Source of the DNA: Cerasibacillus terrae
GTDB lineage: Bacteria > Bacillota > Bacilli > Bacillales > Amphibacillaceae
Direction of reading: 5' to 3'
Assembly: GCF_008039555.1 (NCBI RefSeq)
Contig: NZ_VDUW01000001.1
Coordinates: 62,001 to 126,000 of the forward strand
DNA length: 64,000 bases
This document shows positions 27,015 to 35,829 of this stretch, one piece after another (position 1 is the first letter of the stretch; every line of letters begins with the position of its first letter). The position numbers and the translations under genes were made by a program. Under the pieces are notes generated by a model. The model was given only the letters and a program-made list of their open reading frames with translations, was not told the DNA's origin and did not search any database.

Positions 27015-28415
27015 ATGGATAAAAGGAAAGAAAATGAAATGCTTTCTTCTAAATTAGAGGAATATTTTCGACAAAAGCCAACATTAAAAGGAACATTAGT
27101 AGGTATACGTGTTATTTCAGGAAAAACAGGAGAAATCCTTATTGACCATATGGGAGAATTACGCATGCGCCCTGCTTCCAATATGAAATTATTTACAGCG
27201 GCAGCTGCACTTTCTGTTTTAGGTGCAGAATATACATTTACAACAACTATCTTAACGGATGGTACAATTGAAAATGGTGTGTTATATGGGAATATATACA
27301 TAAAAGGAAAGGGTGATCCAAGCCTTTTACCTCAAGATATTGAAAAGTTAGTCAAGCAATTAACAAAACAAAAAGTTACATATATAGATGGTGATATCAT
27401 TGCAGATGATACGTGGTATGATGATATTCGTCTTTCACAGGACATGATCTGGAGTGATGAAGTTTGGTATTATGGATCACAAGTTTCGGCACTAACAACT
27501 TCACCCAATGCAGATTATGATACAGGGACAATTATATTAAGCATCAAACCTTCCAATCGTCCTGGTGAAGAACCAATCATTACCATATATCCTGAAACTG
27601 ATTATGTGAAAATCGAAAATAAAGTACAAACAGTAGCACATCAAGTGGATGAAGATGCCTTAGTAATTGAACGAATACGCGAAGGAAATACCATTATTAT
27701 AAAGGGAGAAATCTCTGTTCAAAGTAAAATTCAAAAAGAATGGATTGCTATTTCGGATCCCACCTTTTACACACTTACGTTATTTGAAGAAGCATTAGAA
27801 AAGGAGAATATTAATTGGAGTGGGAAGCTGAGGAAGGAAACAACGCCAAATAATGCCACTATTTTGTATGAAAAAAAATCACCACAATTAAAAAAATTGC
27901 TTATTCCCTTTATGAAATTGAGCAATAATGGTTTAGGTGAATTGTTTGTAAAAGAGATGGGGAAAATCATCTATAATGAAGGAAGCTGGGAAAAAGGTTT
28001 AAAAGTATTAAAAACGGAAATATCTAAGCTCGGTGTTTGTTTGGATCATTGTGTCATTCGGGATGGCTCTGGGATATCCCATGTTACGGCCATTCCGCCA
28101 AGAGAAATATGTAATTTACTCTATCATGTTCAAAAGAAACAATGGTATGCAATATTCTTGCAGGCATTACCGATAGCAGGAGAGAAAGATCGAATGGTTG
28201 GTGGCACAATGAAAGACCGTTCCTTTCATTATTCAGTTCAAGCAAAGACAGGAATACTTCATACAGTAAGCACTTTATCAGGATATTTGAATTTAGAAAA
28301 TAAAGGGCAGGTTATTTTTTCTATCATGTTAAACCATTTAATGGATGAAGAAGATGGACCAGACTTAGAAGGTGAACTTATAACATGGATAGGAGATATT
28401 TTAAAGGTTCACTAA
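27015..28415 (+). CDS. S13-family D-alanyl-D-alanine carboxypeptidase/endopeptidase (DacC-like), no signal peptide
   Basis: 466-aa penicillin-binding-protein family S13 enzyme. The SxxK motif is in PASNMKLFTAAAAL (about residue 55), SxN in FMKLSNNGLGE (about 300) and KTG in VQAKTGILHTVSTLSG (about 410). Such enzymes trim or hydrolyse peptidoglycan cross-links outside the membrane. However, the N-terminus (MDKRKENEMLSSKLEEYFRQKP) has no hydrophobic segment; upstream in-frame codons do not supply one. ATG 27015 follows AGAGGTG. It may be cytoplasmic, exported by another route, or have lost its leader. It is divergent from yuaF. Confidence 0.82.
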   Translation: MDKRKENEMLSSKLEEYFRQKPTLKGTLVGIRVISGKTGEILIDHMGELRMRPASNMKLFTAAAALSVLGAEYTFTTTILTDGTIENGVLYGNIYIKGKGDPSLLPQDIEKLVKQLTKQKVTYIDGDIIADDTWYDDIRLSQDMIWSDEVWYYGSQVSALTTSPNADYDTGTIILSIKPSNRPGEEPIITIYPETDYVKIENKVQTVAHQVDEDALVIERIREGNTIIIKGEISVQSKIQKEWIAISDPTFYTLTLFEEALEKENINWSGKLRKETTPNNATILYEKKSPQLKKLLIPFMKLSNNGLGELFVKEMGKIIYNEGSWEKGLKVLKTEISKLGVCLDHCVIRDGSGISHVTAIPPREICNLLYHVQKKQWYAIFLQALPIAGEKDRMVGGTMKDRSFHYSVQAKTGILHTVSTLSGYLNLENKGQVIFSIMLNHLMDEEDGPDLEGELITWIGDILKVH

Positions 28416-28437
28416 TAATTTTTTTAATAAATACTTC

Positions 28438-28466
28438 TTGCATAGTGAAAATGGATGTGTTATTAT
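28438..28466 (+). promoter_or_regulatory. Sigma-A promoter of yhgD
   Basis: TTGCAT, 17 bases, TATTAT. The operator at 28479 begins 12 bases after the -10 element, near the expected transcription start. Confidence 0.6.
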
Positions 28467-28478
28467 AAAAACTGTTAA

Positions 28479-28501
28479 TGACCATAAAACTAAATTAGTC
28501 A
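28479..28501. promoter_or_regulatory. Operator site 1 (TGACCA-N11-TAGTCA)
   Basis: A 23-bp dyad lies between the yhgD promoter and the yhgD start. It matches sites 2 and 3 upstream of yhgE in sequence and spacing, suggesting autorepression by the TetR-type regulator. Confidence 0.65.
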
Positions 28502-28528
28502 CTCTGTCAAAGGGGCGGAAGTATACAA

Positions 28529-29104
28529 TTGAATATTGATCGAAAACAATTAATAATAGATGCTGCATCGAAGTCTTTCTCAGCCTTTGGTTATAAAGCA
28601 ACAACGATGGATCAGGTTGCAAAACTCGCAAAGGTAGGGAAAGGTACAATCTACACATTCTATAAAAATAAAGAAGAACTTTTTCATGAAATCATCTCGT
28701 CTCTAATCAAGGAAATGAAACGAGCTGCTGAAGAGGTCATGGATAATGATGATCCTTTCTTTATTAATGCTGATCGTGTACTTTATACATTACTTGAATT
28801 CCGGACAGAACACCAGTTAATGATTAAATTACTTCAGGAAGAAAAAGAAATCGGTACTCCAGCGGTCACAGAAGTAGTGCAAAAGCTGGAAGACACAATT
28901 GTAAAGTATATGAGCAATATTATTAAAGAAGGAATTGTATCTGGTGAAATTAAAGATTGTGATCCAGAACTAACAGCATTTGTGATTTTAAAGCTGTATG
29001 TGTCACTTATCTTTGATTGGGAGAAAACGAGGGAACCATTAGAAAAAGAACAAATATCAGAGTTTTTCCATCTGTATTTAATGAACGGGTTATCAAACAG
29101 ATAA
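28529..29104 (+). CDS. yhgD: TetR-family regulator (YhgD-like)
   Basis: 191-aa TetR-family protein. An N-terminal HTH (residues 9-52: ASKSFSAFGYKATTMDQVAKLAKVGKG...YTFYKNKEELF) precedes a helical ligand domain. It precedes yhgE, as in B. subtilis yhgD-yhgE. The start is TTG 28529 behind GGGGCGGAAG. One 23-bp dyad lies in its own promoter region and two similar dyads lie between it and yhgE, so it most likely represses both. The inducer is unknown, but the family pairs such regulators with membrane or export proteins. Confidence 0.85.
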   Translation: MNIDRKQLIIDAASKSFSAFGYKATTMDQVAKLAKVGKGTIYTFYKNKEELFHEIISSLIKEMKRAAEEVMDNDDPFFINADRVLYTLLEFRTEHQLMIKLLQEEKEIGTPAVTEVVQKLEDTIVKYMSNIIKEGIVSGEIKDCDPELTAFVILKLYVSLIFDWEKTREPLEKEQISEFFHLYLMNGLSNR

Positions 29105-29125
29105 TCCCTTGATTTTACAAAAATA

Positions 29126-29148
29126 TGACTAGTTGGATGAATTAGTCA
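29126..29148. promoter_or_regulatory. Operator site 2 (TGACTA-N11-TAGTCA)
   Basis: A perfect 6-bp dyad with an 11-base spacer, just after the yhgD stop. It has the same spacing as sites 1 and 3. Confidence 0.7.
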
Positions 29149-29201
29149 CCTGGGATTGTTGGGACTAGGGGAACATACGAACTTAATTTTTTGCAGTAAA
29201 A

Positions 29202-29224
29202 TGACTAAATGGTTGAAGTGGTCA
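29202..29224. promoter_or_regulatory. Operator site 3 (TGACTA-N11-TGGTCA)
   Basis: The third dyad, 25 bases before the yhgE start, has one half-site mismatch. Sites 2 and 3 start 76 bases apart, a distance that could allow cooperative binding. Confidence 0.65.
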
Positions 29225-29248
29225 ATTGGTTAAAAGGGGTTTAGATAG

Positions 29249-31888
29249 ATGAAAAAATCGATGTTTCTCACGGAATGGAAAAATATTTTTACAAACAAGA
29301 AATTGCTAATTTCACTTACAGCAGTGTTGTTTGTTCCACTAATGTATGCTGGAATGTTTCTTTGGGCATTTTGGGATCCATATGATTATTTAGACAAATT
29401 ACCAATTGCTGTAATTAATGAGGACCAAGGTGCAGACTTTGAAGGAGAACATCTTGATATTGGAGATGAGCTTGTAGAGAATCTTCAAGATCTGGATGAG
29501 CTGAATTTTGATGTTGTTTCTAGAAAAAAGGGATATCAAGATCTAGAGAATCAAGAATATTATATGCTCGTTGAAATACCCGAAGATTTTTCTAAAAACG
29601 CAACAACACTACTAGATGATCATCCAGAAAAATTAAAGTTAAAATATATTCCAAATGAAAGTTATAATTTCCTATCTTCACAAATTGGGGAGTCTGCTGT
29701 CAAAGAAATTAAGACCGAAATTGCTGGCGAAGTATCGAAAACCTATGCAGAAACCATGTTTGATAAGTTAGGTGAAATTGCAGATGGTTTTGAAGAAGCA
29801 AGTGATGGTAGTGGAAAAATAGATGATGGCGCAGTTAAATTAAAAGATGGTTCAAAAGAATTAAAAGTTAATCTAGAAAAGCTTGCTAGTAAATCCATTC
29901 AATTTGAAGATGGTGTAAATACAGCTGCTAAAGGATCATCTGAGTTAGCACAAGGTGCTCAAACATTGTCCAGTGGGGTGTCAGAACTTTATTTGAATAG
30001 TAATAAACTTCGCGATGCTTCAGAAGATTTACAAGCAGGTGCTGGACAATTAGCAAATGGTATTGCACAAGCAGATAATGGTGTGACCGCAATGAAACAA
30101 AACGTACCTAAATTAGTTGACGGTACCCAACAAGTGCAAAATGGATTAACACAGCTGCATAACCAGCTTCCAGAAGAAATGGCCAAAAAAGTGAACCAAA
30201 CAGTTAAAGATAAAAAGGGTAAAGTCCGTCAAACAATCGATGATACAATTGCTCAAAAAGAAAAGGAAATTGCTCCAAAAGTTAAAGAACAAATAACAAA
30301 TGGTATTGCACAAGGTGCGTCAGAAGGAGTAGTAAAAGAAGTTAATAAATTTATTCCACAGGCACCAAAGGCAATTTCCGAAAGTGTTGCAAAGGATATT
30401 GTCAACTATTTGAAAGAGGCCCAAGATGCAAAGACGGAACAGATCAAAGAAGATATTTCATCCATTTTAAGTGATGTGGGTGTACCCGATCAAACCATTA
30501 ATGAAGTAATTAACAAAATTGACGGTTTGACAGTTGACTATAACTCTATTGAGGAATTTGTCCAAGTAACTTTACAATCTGGATTGGAAGAGGTTCTTGC
30601 TGGAGTTGAAATAACTCAAGAGCAACAACAAAAAATTGAAAATATCATTCGTGAAAAAGCGGAACCTAAAGTTGAACAAGGTGTAAATCAAGCATTAGAT
30701 GATGCGAATCAGAAAATAGATTATAGACTTGATAATTATGAAAAAGAAATTATGAGTCATTTAGATGATATTACAAAAGAATTAGAAACTGAGATTAAGG
30801 CAGCTTTAGACAATCCGATTGGCCAATTACAAGGTGGTCTTACACAGATAAATGATGGTCAAAAGACATTACAAAATGGTGTCAATCAATTATCTGATGG
30901 AACAGGTCAATTAAGAGATGGATCAGGGAAATTGGTATCCGGACAAAATAGCTACGTGGATAACATGTATAAATTCACAAGTAGCTTCCAGAAAGCAGAT
31001 ACTGGAGCAAGTGATTTAGCTAATGGTGCAGGTATTCTAAATCATGGTATGTATCAACTATCAGATGGAGCGCATCAATTTAATGATGGTTCTCATAAAC
31101 TAGCTGATGGTTCCGGTGAGCTATCTGATGGTACGAAAGAATTAAGAGGCGGTACGAAGGAATTACATGAAAAATTGGACGAAGCAGCAGATGAGGTTGG
31201 ATCCGTTAAATCCGACGATGAGACATATGATATGATGGGAAGTCCAGTTACGATGGGGAAAGAAGAAATCAATAAAGTTCCTAACTATGGTACTGGATTT
31301 GCTCCGTACTTTATCTCATTAGGATTATTTGTTGGGGCTCTTGTCATATCAATCGTTCTAAACCTAAATGATCCAATAATTGAACCAAGAAATGCCCTTT
31401 CCTTATTTTTAAGTAAATTCGGCATGCTTGCGGTTGTTGGTATAATCCAAGCATTAATATTAGATGCTATTCTCCTTTTAGGATTAGGGTTAGAAGTTAA
31501 AAGTGTTCCATTATTTATGTTTGTATCCATTGTTACAAGTTTAGTGTTCATGACACTCGTTCAGTTCCTATCAACGGTATTAGGAGATCCAGGGCGTTTT
31601 ATCGCGATAGTAATTCTTATTTTGCAATTAACAACAAGTGCAGGAACATTCCCATTAGAATTGATTCCTGATGTATTGCATACATTTAACTCATTATTAC
31701 CAATGACATATAGTGTGCAAGCATTTAAAGCAGTTGTTTCAAGTGGAGATTACGCCTTTATGTGGAAAAATGTTGGTATCCTTGCTACTTATATCGTTGT
31801 AGCAATGGGATTAACATACTCCTATTTCTTAATCAAAAGTAAAAAGACAGATCATGCACATGAACAACAAATGGAAGAAGCATATTAA
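29249..31888 (+). CDS. yhgE: YhgE/Pip family membrane protein
   Basis: 879-aa protein of the YhgE/Pip family (phage-infection-protein-like; related to ESX/type VII-associated EsaA proteins). One N-terminal membrane helix (about residues 20-42) is followed by a roughly 620-residue extracytoplasmic region built of L-x-x-G-...-DG-...-L repeats (for example KLADGSGELSDGTKELRGG) interrupted by a charged helical insert (about 310-520). Five C-terminal membrane helices form an ABC-2-like domain. Function in Bacillus is unclear; a role in export or envelope stress is plausible. It is controlled, by inference, by YhgD through sites 2 and 3. Confidence 0.88.
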   Translation: MKKSMFLTEWKNIFTNKKLLISLTAVLFVPLMYAGMFLWAFWDPYDYLDKLPIAVINEDQGADFEGEHLDIGDELVENLQDLDELNFDVVSRKKGYQDLENQEYYMLVEIPEDFSKNATTLLDDHPEKLKLKYIPNESYNFLSSQIGESAVKEIKTEIAGEVSKTYAETMFDKLGEIADGFEEASDGSGKIDDGAVKLKDGSKELKVNLEKLASKSIQFEDGVNTAAKGSSELAQGAQTLSSGVSELYLNSNKLRDASEDLQAGAGQLANGIAQADNGVTAMKQNVPKLVDGTQQVQNGLTQLHNQLPEEMAKKVNQTVKDKKGKVRQTIDDTIAQKEKEIAPKVKEQITNGIAQGASEGVVKEVNKFIPQAPKAISESVAKDIVNYLKEAQDAKTEQIKEDISSILSDVGVPDQTINEVINKIDGLTVDYNSIEEFVQVTLQSGLEEVLAGVEITQEQQQKIENIIREKAEPKVEQGVNQALDDANQKIDYRLDNYEKEIMSHLDDITKELETEIKAALDNPIGQLQGGLTQINDGQKTLQNGVNQLSDGTGQLRDGSGKLVSGQNSYVDNMYKFTSSFQKADTGASDLANGAGILNHGMYQLSDGAHQFNDGSHKLADGSGELSDGTKELRGGTKELHEKLDEAADEVGSVKSDDETYDMMGSPVTMGKEEINKVPNYGTGFAPYFISLGLFVGALVISIVLNLNDPIIEPRNALSLFLSKFGMLAVVGIIQALILDAILLLGLGLEVKSVPLFMFVSIVTSLVFMTLVQFLSTVLGDPGRFIAIVILILQLTTSAGTFPLELIPDVLHTFNSLLPMTYSVQAFKAVVSSGDYAFMWKNVGILATYIVVAMGLTYSYFLIKSKKTDHAHEQQMEEAY

Positions 31889-31895
31889 AGTAAAT

Positions 31896-31931
31896 AAAAA
31901 GCGTTGTGGATTGCTCCACAACGCTTTTTAT
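31896..31931. terminator. Bidirectional terminator
   Basis: AAAAAGCGTTGTGGA pairs fully with TCCACAACGCTTTTT across TTGC. It serves yhgE and the convergent uraA. Confidence 0.92.
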
Positions 31932-33224
31932 TTATTCATTGGATAGGTTTAACATATCTAACATTTTAAAGAAGAGGCTTAAGACAATCGCTACAATTGT
32001 AGCAAGTCCCATTCCAGTTAATTCTACATTTGCTCCTAATTTAATAGAAGCCCCACTAATCCCAATTACAAGGACAACACAGGTTAAAATTAAATTTTGA
32101 GCCTTATTATAGTCAACCTTTGCCTCAACAAGCATCCTTATCCCACTGGCGGCAATAATCCCGAATAATAACATCGATATTCCACCCATTACTGGTTGTG
32201 GGATAGAAGAGATAAGTGCTGCGAGCTTTCCAAAAAAGGAAAGGATAATAGCAAGAACAGCAGCTCCACCAATAATCCATGTTGAATACACTCTTGTAAT
32301 AGCTAATACACCAATATTTTCACCGTAAGTTGTGTTTGGTGTAGATCCGAAAAAGCTGGAAATAATGGTTGAAATTCCGTTCCCCATAAAGGAACGATCA
32401 AGGCCTGGATCTTTGACCAAATCTTTCTTAACAATGTTACTAGTAACTAATAAATGTCCGATATGTTCTGGAATTAATACAAGTGCGGCTGGTAAAATAA
32501 TCAATACCGCTGACCAATCAAATTTCATCGTGTAAAACTCTGGTAAAGAAAACATATTTGCTTCCTTAACTGTTGTAAAATCAACCATACCAAAACCAAA
32601 ATGAGCGATAAGGTACCCGGAAATGATTCCGATTAAGATTGGGATGATTTTTAAAAAGCCTCGTAATGTCACCCAACAAATAATTGTAATTAATAACGTT
32701 AATAATGCAACCATTGCTGCATCTGAATCCATTGTCCATTTCTCTGGATTTGTTCCATCTGGTGCAATCCATCCCGCCATTTCTGCAGCCACTGGAACAA
32801 GTTCTAAACCTATTACAGCAACAATTGCTCCCATAGCCGCTGGTGGGAATAAGACGTCTATCCAACCTGTGCCAGCTACTTTTATTAGCAGGCCAACAAG
32901 GGCCAAGACAATCCCGACAACAAGAAAGCCAGCTAATGCATATTGATATCCTTCTAAGCCACTATAATGCCCTAAAACGACAAAAACTGGGGAAAGAAAT
33001 GCAAAACTAGAACCTAAATAGGCAGGTATTTTTCCTTTTGTAATAAAAAGATAAATCAGTGTGCCAACTCCATTCATTAGCAAAACGGTTGCCGGATTTA
33101 CGCCGAATAACACCGGCACTAAGACCGTTGAACCAAACATTGCAAATAAATGCTGTAAACTAAGTGGAATACTTTGTAAGATAGGTAGTTTTTCATCTAC
33201 TTGTATTTCTTTATAATTTGCCAT
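31932..33224 (-). CDS. uraA: Uracil permease (UraA/PyrP-type)
   Basis: 430-aa NCS2-family uracil:proton symporter with 14 expected helices. Uracil-binding positions seen in UraA are present: EHIGH in LIPEHIGHLLVT and the Glu in NTTYGENIGV. The segments QHLFAMFGSTVLVPVLFG and IPAYLGSSFAF are the family start. ATG 33224 follows AAGGAG; the frame upstream lacks a site. A PyrR-type attenuator lies in the leader, so uptake is tied to UMP level. It resembles enterobacterial UraA more than B. subtilis PyrP in detail, from memory. Confidence 0.9.
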   Translation of the reverse strand: MANYKEIQVDEKLPILQSIPLSLQHLFAMFGSTVLVPVLFGVNPATVLLMNGVGTLIYLFITKGKIPAYLGSSFAFLSPVFVVLGHYSGLEGYQYALAGFLVVGIVLALVGLLIKVAGTGWIDVLFPPAAMGAIVAVIGLELVPVAAEMAGWIAPDGTNPEKWTMDSDAAMVALLTLLITIICWVTLRGFLKIIPILIGIISGYLIAHFGFGMVDFTTVKEANMFSLPEFYTMKFDWSAVLIILPAALVLIPEHIGHLLVTSNIVKKDLVKDPGLDRSFMGNGISTIISSFFGSTPNTTYGENIGVLAITRVYSTWIIGGAAVLAIILSFFGKLAALISSIPQPVMGGISMLLFGIIAASGIRMLVEAKVDYNKAQNLILTCVVLVIGISGASIKLGANVELTGMGLATIVAIVLSLFFKMLDMLNLSNE

Positions 33225-33267
33225 GTGTATTACTCCTTTTTGATGTTGTTTCAACAGTTACACATTA

Positions 33268-33303
33268 AAAAAACACCTTGCCAACATTTTGGCAAGGTGT
33301 TTT
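33268..33303 (-). terminator. Attenuator terminator of the uraA leader
   Basis: On the minus strand AAACACCTTGCCA pairs with TGGCAAGGTGTTT and is followed by seven T and then the uraA ribosome site. Its left arm can also pair with the GGCAAGG part of the PyrR region to form an antiterminator. Confidence 0.85.
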
Positions 33304-33368
33304 GAATAGACGAAAAGTGGTTATAAATAAGGATATACTCCTAAATTAGACATATTAATCCACTATCG

Positions 33369-33401
33369 ACCTTGCCAGCCTCACTGGACTGATTTAAAGG
33401 T
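33369..33401 (-). promoter_or_regulatory. PyrR binding (anti-antiterminator) element of the uraA leader
   Basis: The minus-strand transcript reads CCTTTAAATCAGTCCAGTGAGG then CTGGCAAGG. This carries the conserved AGUCCAG-GAGGCU purine-rich loop bound by PyrR with UMP. About 70 bases later comes the terminator. This is the standard PyrR attenuation layout seen upstream of pyrR, pyrP and pyrB in Bacillus. Confidence 0.82.
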
Positions 33402-33402
33402 A

Positions 33403-33634
33403 ACTTATGAACTTGAATATACTATATCACAAATACTACTTTCTAGGAAAGGGTTTTATGTTCTTTCACTTTAGTTCTTTATTTTATCCTAGTTTATAGT
33501 CAGTTTCATTCGCTTTTGCATCTGTAAATGAATTTATATATAGTAGTACAATTAATTTTCAAAAAATATTTGAAAATAACGATTTGATTTGTTTACAATA
33601 TTAGATAGGATATAAATGGTAATGGAGGTAAAAA
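33403..33634. other. Intergenic stretch between uraA and the charged orphan
   Basis: AT-rich sequence with the expected promoters of the divergent genes; no coding frame, hairpin or repeat I can support. A GGAGG ribosome site ends it before 33635. Confidence 0.5.
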
Positions 33635-34339
33635 ATGAAGAGTAGGAAATTATTATTATTTAATATAGTTATTTTAATTGCATTCTTTTTAGTTGTAGGC
33701 TACGGCATTTCTCAAGCAGAAAGTAAAAAGCAATCTTTTAAATCTACAGTAGAACAAAAAAATACAAAGTCTAAAGATAACGTGAAAGACGAGGAAAAAG
33801 AACTAAAAAAATCAGAGCTTAGATTATCCGTTTTTTCTATTTGGAAACCACCAATCCCAGAAATACCAGATGAAGAGGAATTGGAAGAGGAAAAATTGGA
33901 CGAAATAGAGTTACAAGAAGAAGAGGAGGAAGAACAAGAAAGTATAGTATATGAAGAGGAAGAGGAAGAGGAATCGACACCCGAAGAACAAACATATATA
34001 AATGTACAGACATACCAACCAAATAATAGCGGTGGTCAATCAAATCCAACACCTTCTAAAAAACATATAAATAAAGGCCAAAATGATCCAAGAAAACAGC
34101 CAGCGAAAAAAGATAATAAAGAAAAGGATTATGAAAAAGAAATAAAGAAAGAAGAAAATCAGCAAAAAGAGGAAAAAAGCAAAGAAACAAATAAAGAAAA
34201 TGACAAAAGAAAACCTCAAGATAAGGAAAAACCAGAAAAAGATCCATCTGATGAAGAGAAAAATGAAGACGGTGAGCAAGAAGGAGACGGAGATATTAAT
34301 GGAGATGATCCAACACCCGAATCCCCAGATAATCCATAA
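33635..34339 (+). CDS. Membrane-anchored highly charged orphan protein
   Basis: 234-aa protein I do not recognise. A short Lys/Arg start and one hydrophobic helix (residues 6-26, LLLFNIVILIAFFLVVGYGI) anchor it. A Lys-rich stretch (28-60), a strongly acidic Glu tract (about 80-115), a Gln/Asn/Pro/Ser linker (YQPNNSGGQSNPTPS), a Lys/Glu mixed tract (about 150-215) and an acidic Asp/Gly/Pro tail follow. No Cys is present. The layout suggests an extracellular disordered or polyampholyte stalk. GGAGG precedes the ATG. No close neighbour explains it. Confidence 0.6.
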   Translation: MKSRKLLLFNIVILIAFFLVVGYGISQAESKKQSFKSTVEQKNTKSKDNVKDEEKELKKSELRLSVFSIWKPPIPEIPDEEELEEEKLDEIELQEEEEEEQESIVYEEEEEEESTPEEQTYINVQTYQPNNSGGQSNPTPSKKHINKGQNDPRKQPAKKDNKEKDYEKEIKKEENQQKEEKSKETNKENDKRKPQDKEKPEKDPSDEEKNEDGEQEGDGDINGDDPTPESPDNP

Positions 34340-34367
34340 AAAAATTTTGCTTGCATTAGAATCGCAG

Positions 34368-34397
34368 TTGACTTTATAATATAAGTTTTTTTATAAT
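34368..34397 (+). promoter_or_regulatory. Probable sigma-A promoter of ndh
   Basis: TTGACT, 18 bases, TATAAT, leaving an untranslated leader of about 170 bases before ndh. Nothing riboswitch-like was recognised in that leader. Confidence 0.45.
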
Positions 34398-34575
34398 TAA
34401 AAGGTGATAACAAATCAATAGCTAAATTGTGACTAAAATGTAACATTATTAGCCCTTTTAAAAGAATTTTGTTATTATTATACATAGGTTTGCAATGTGA
34501 AGTAAGATATCAATCAGGATAGAGGGGGAAATAGAGTTAATATTTTTCCTCACTAAAGAAAGGTGGATTTTGTAC

Positions 34576-35784
34576 ATGAGTAAGCCAAGAATCGTTGTTT
34601 TAGGTGCGGGTTACGCTGGCATGATGACAACAAAAAGATTAACACAAAAATTAAATCCAGAAGAAGCGGAGATTGTTTTAGTAAACAAACATAATTACCA
34701 TTATCAATCGACATGGCTTCATGAAGTAGCAGCAGGTACAATTAATCACAACCAAGCACGTACTATTATTAGTGATGTGATAAACCCAAATCGTGTACGC
34801 TTAATTTATGATAGTGTTGCAAAAGTAGAAAAAGATGAAAATAAAGTTGTTTTGGAAAATAGTGAATTATCATATGATTATCTTGTTATTTCCTTAGGTT
34901 TTGTTACGAATACATTTGGTATCAAAGGAATGGATAAGCATGCTATGTTTATCCAAGATATTGATACAGCACAAATGATTCGTGAACATATGGAATACCA
35001 ATTTATTCAATACAAAAATAGTGAAGAAAAGAATACAGATGATTTAACAATTCTTGTTGGTGGAGCTGGATTTACCGGAATAGAATTTGTTGGTGAATTA
35101 GTAGAAAAAGTTCCACAGTTATGTAAGAAATATGATATTGATCGCCGTCATGTTCGTATTATTAATGTGGAGGCAGCACCATCCATTTTACCAATGTTTG
35201 ATAAAGACTTAGTAGATTATGCCATTCATTCTTTAGAACAACGTGGTGTAGAGTTCCGTCTTGGTACAAAAATCAATGAATGTACAGAAGAAGGATTCAT
35301 CGTTGGGGAAGATAATGAATTAATTAAAGCTGGCACAATCGTATGGACTGGTGGTGTAACAGGAAACCCTGTTCTTGGTGAGTCTGGTTTTGAATTAACT
35401 CGTGGTAAAGTAACTGTTAATGGTGATTTACGTGCACCAGGTGAAGAAAATATCTTTATTATTGGTGACTGTGCATGGGTGATGGATGAAGCAGCAGGAC
35501 GCCCATTCCCACCAACAGCTCAAGCTGCAATGCAACATGCAGAAACTTGTGCAAATAATATTGAAGCACTTCTTCACAACTATCCATTAGAAAATTTTGT
35601 CTTTGATGATAAAGGAACAGTTGCATCCTTAGGAGTAACAGATGGTATTGCTACTATTTTAGATGGTACGAAATTATCTGGTAAATCTGCTGCAACAATG
35701 AAAAAAGTTGTTGATAACCGTGCACTATTTTTAATTGGTGGATTAAATATGTTCTTGAAAAAAGGAAAAATTCGTCCATTCTAA
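34576..35784 (+). CDS. ndh: Type II NADH dehydrogenase (YumB/Ndh-like)
   Basis: 402-aa non-proton-pumping NADH:quinone oxidoreductase. The FAD-binding GxGxxG is in VVLGAGYAGMM (residues 5-15) and the NADH-binding one in ILVGGAGFTGIE (about 160). The quinone/FAD-proximal stretch GRPFPPTAQAAMQ and a membrane-associated C-terminal helix (SLFMIGG-like, here LFLIGGLNMFLKKGK) are present. The sequence follows B. subtilis YumB most closely, from memory. ATG 34576 lies behind AAAGGTGG; a TTG six bases upstream is less likely. A 32-aa membrane peptide gene follows. Confidence 0.9.
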   Translation: MSKPRIVVLGAGYAGMMTTKRLTQKLNPEEAEIVLVNKHNYHYQSTWLHEVAAGTINHNQARTIISDVINPNRVRLIYDSVAKVEKDENKVVLENSELSYDYLVISLGFVTNTFGIKGMDKHAMFIQDIDTAQMIREHMEYQFIQYKNSEEKNTDDLTILVGGAGFTGIEFVGELVEKVPQLCKKYDIDRRHVRIINVEAAPSILPMFDKDLVDYAIHSLEQRGVEFRLGTKINECTEEGFIVGEDNELIKAGTIVWTGGVTGNPVLGESGFELTRGKVTVNGDLRAPGEENIFIIGDCAWVMDEAAGRPFPPTAQAAMQHAETCANNIEALLHNYPLENFVFDDKGTVASLGVTDGIATILDGTKLSGKSAATMKKVVDNRALFLIGGLNMFLKKGKIRPF

Positions 35785-35829
35785 TCAAAAAATAGGGAGA
35801 AAATACTCCGAAAAGGGAGGCAATACTAA

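Noticed and set aside
34040-34279. Open frames on the minus strand within the charged orphan gene
   Set aside because: They are mirror images of Lys/Glu codons giving Phe/Leu-rich frames with no ribosome site.
34433-34453. Rex-like sequence (TTGTGACT...GTAACAT) upstream of ndh
   Set aside because: The right half-site matches the Rex consensus at only four of six positions and the spacer is too long; ndh is a known Rex target in B. subtilis, but this site is too weak to call.
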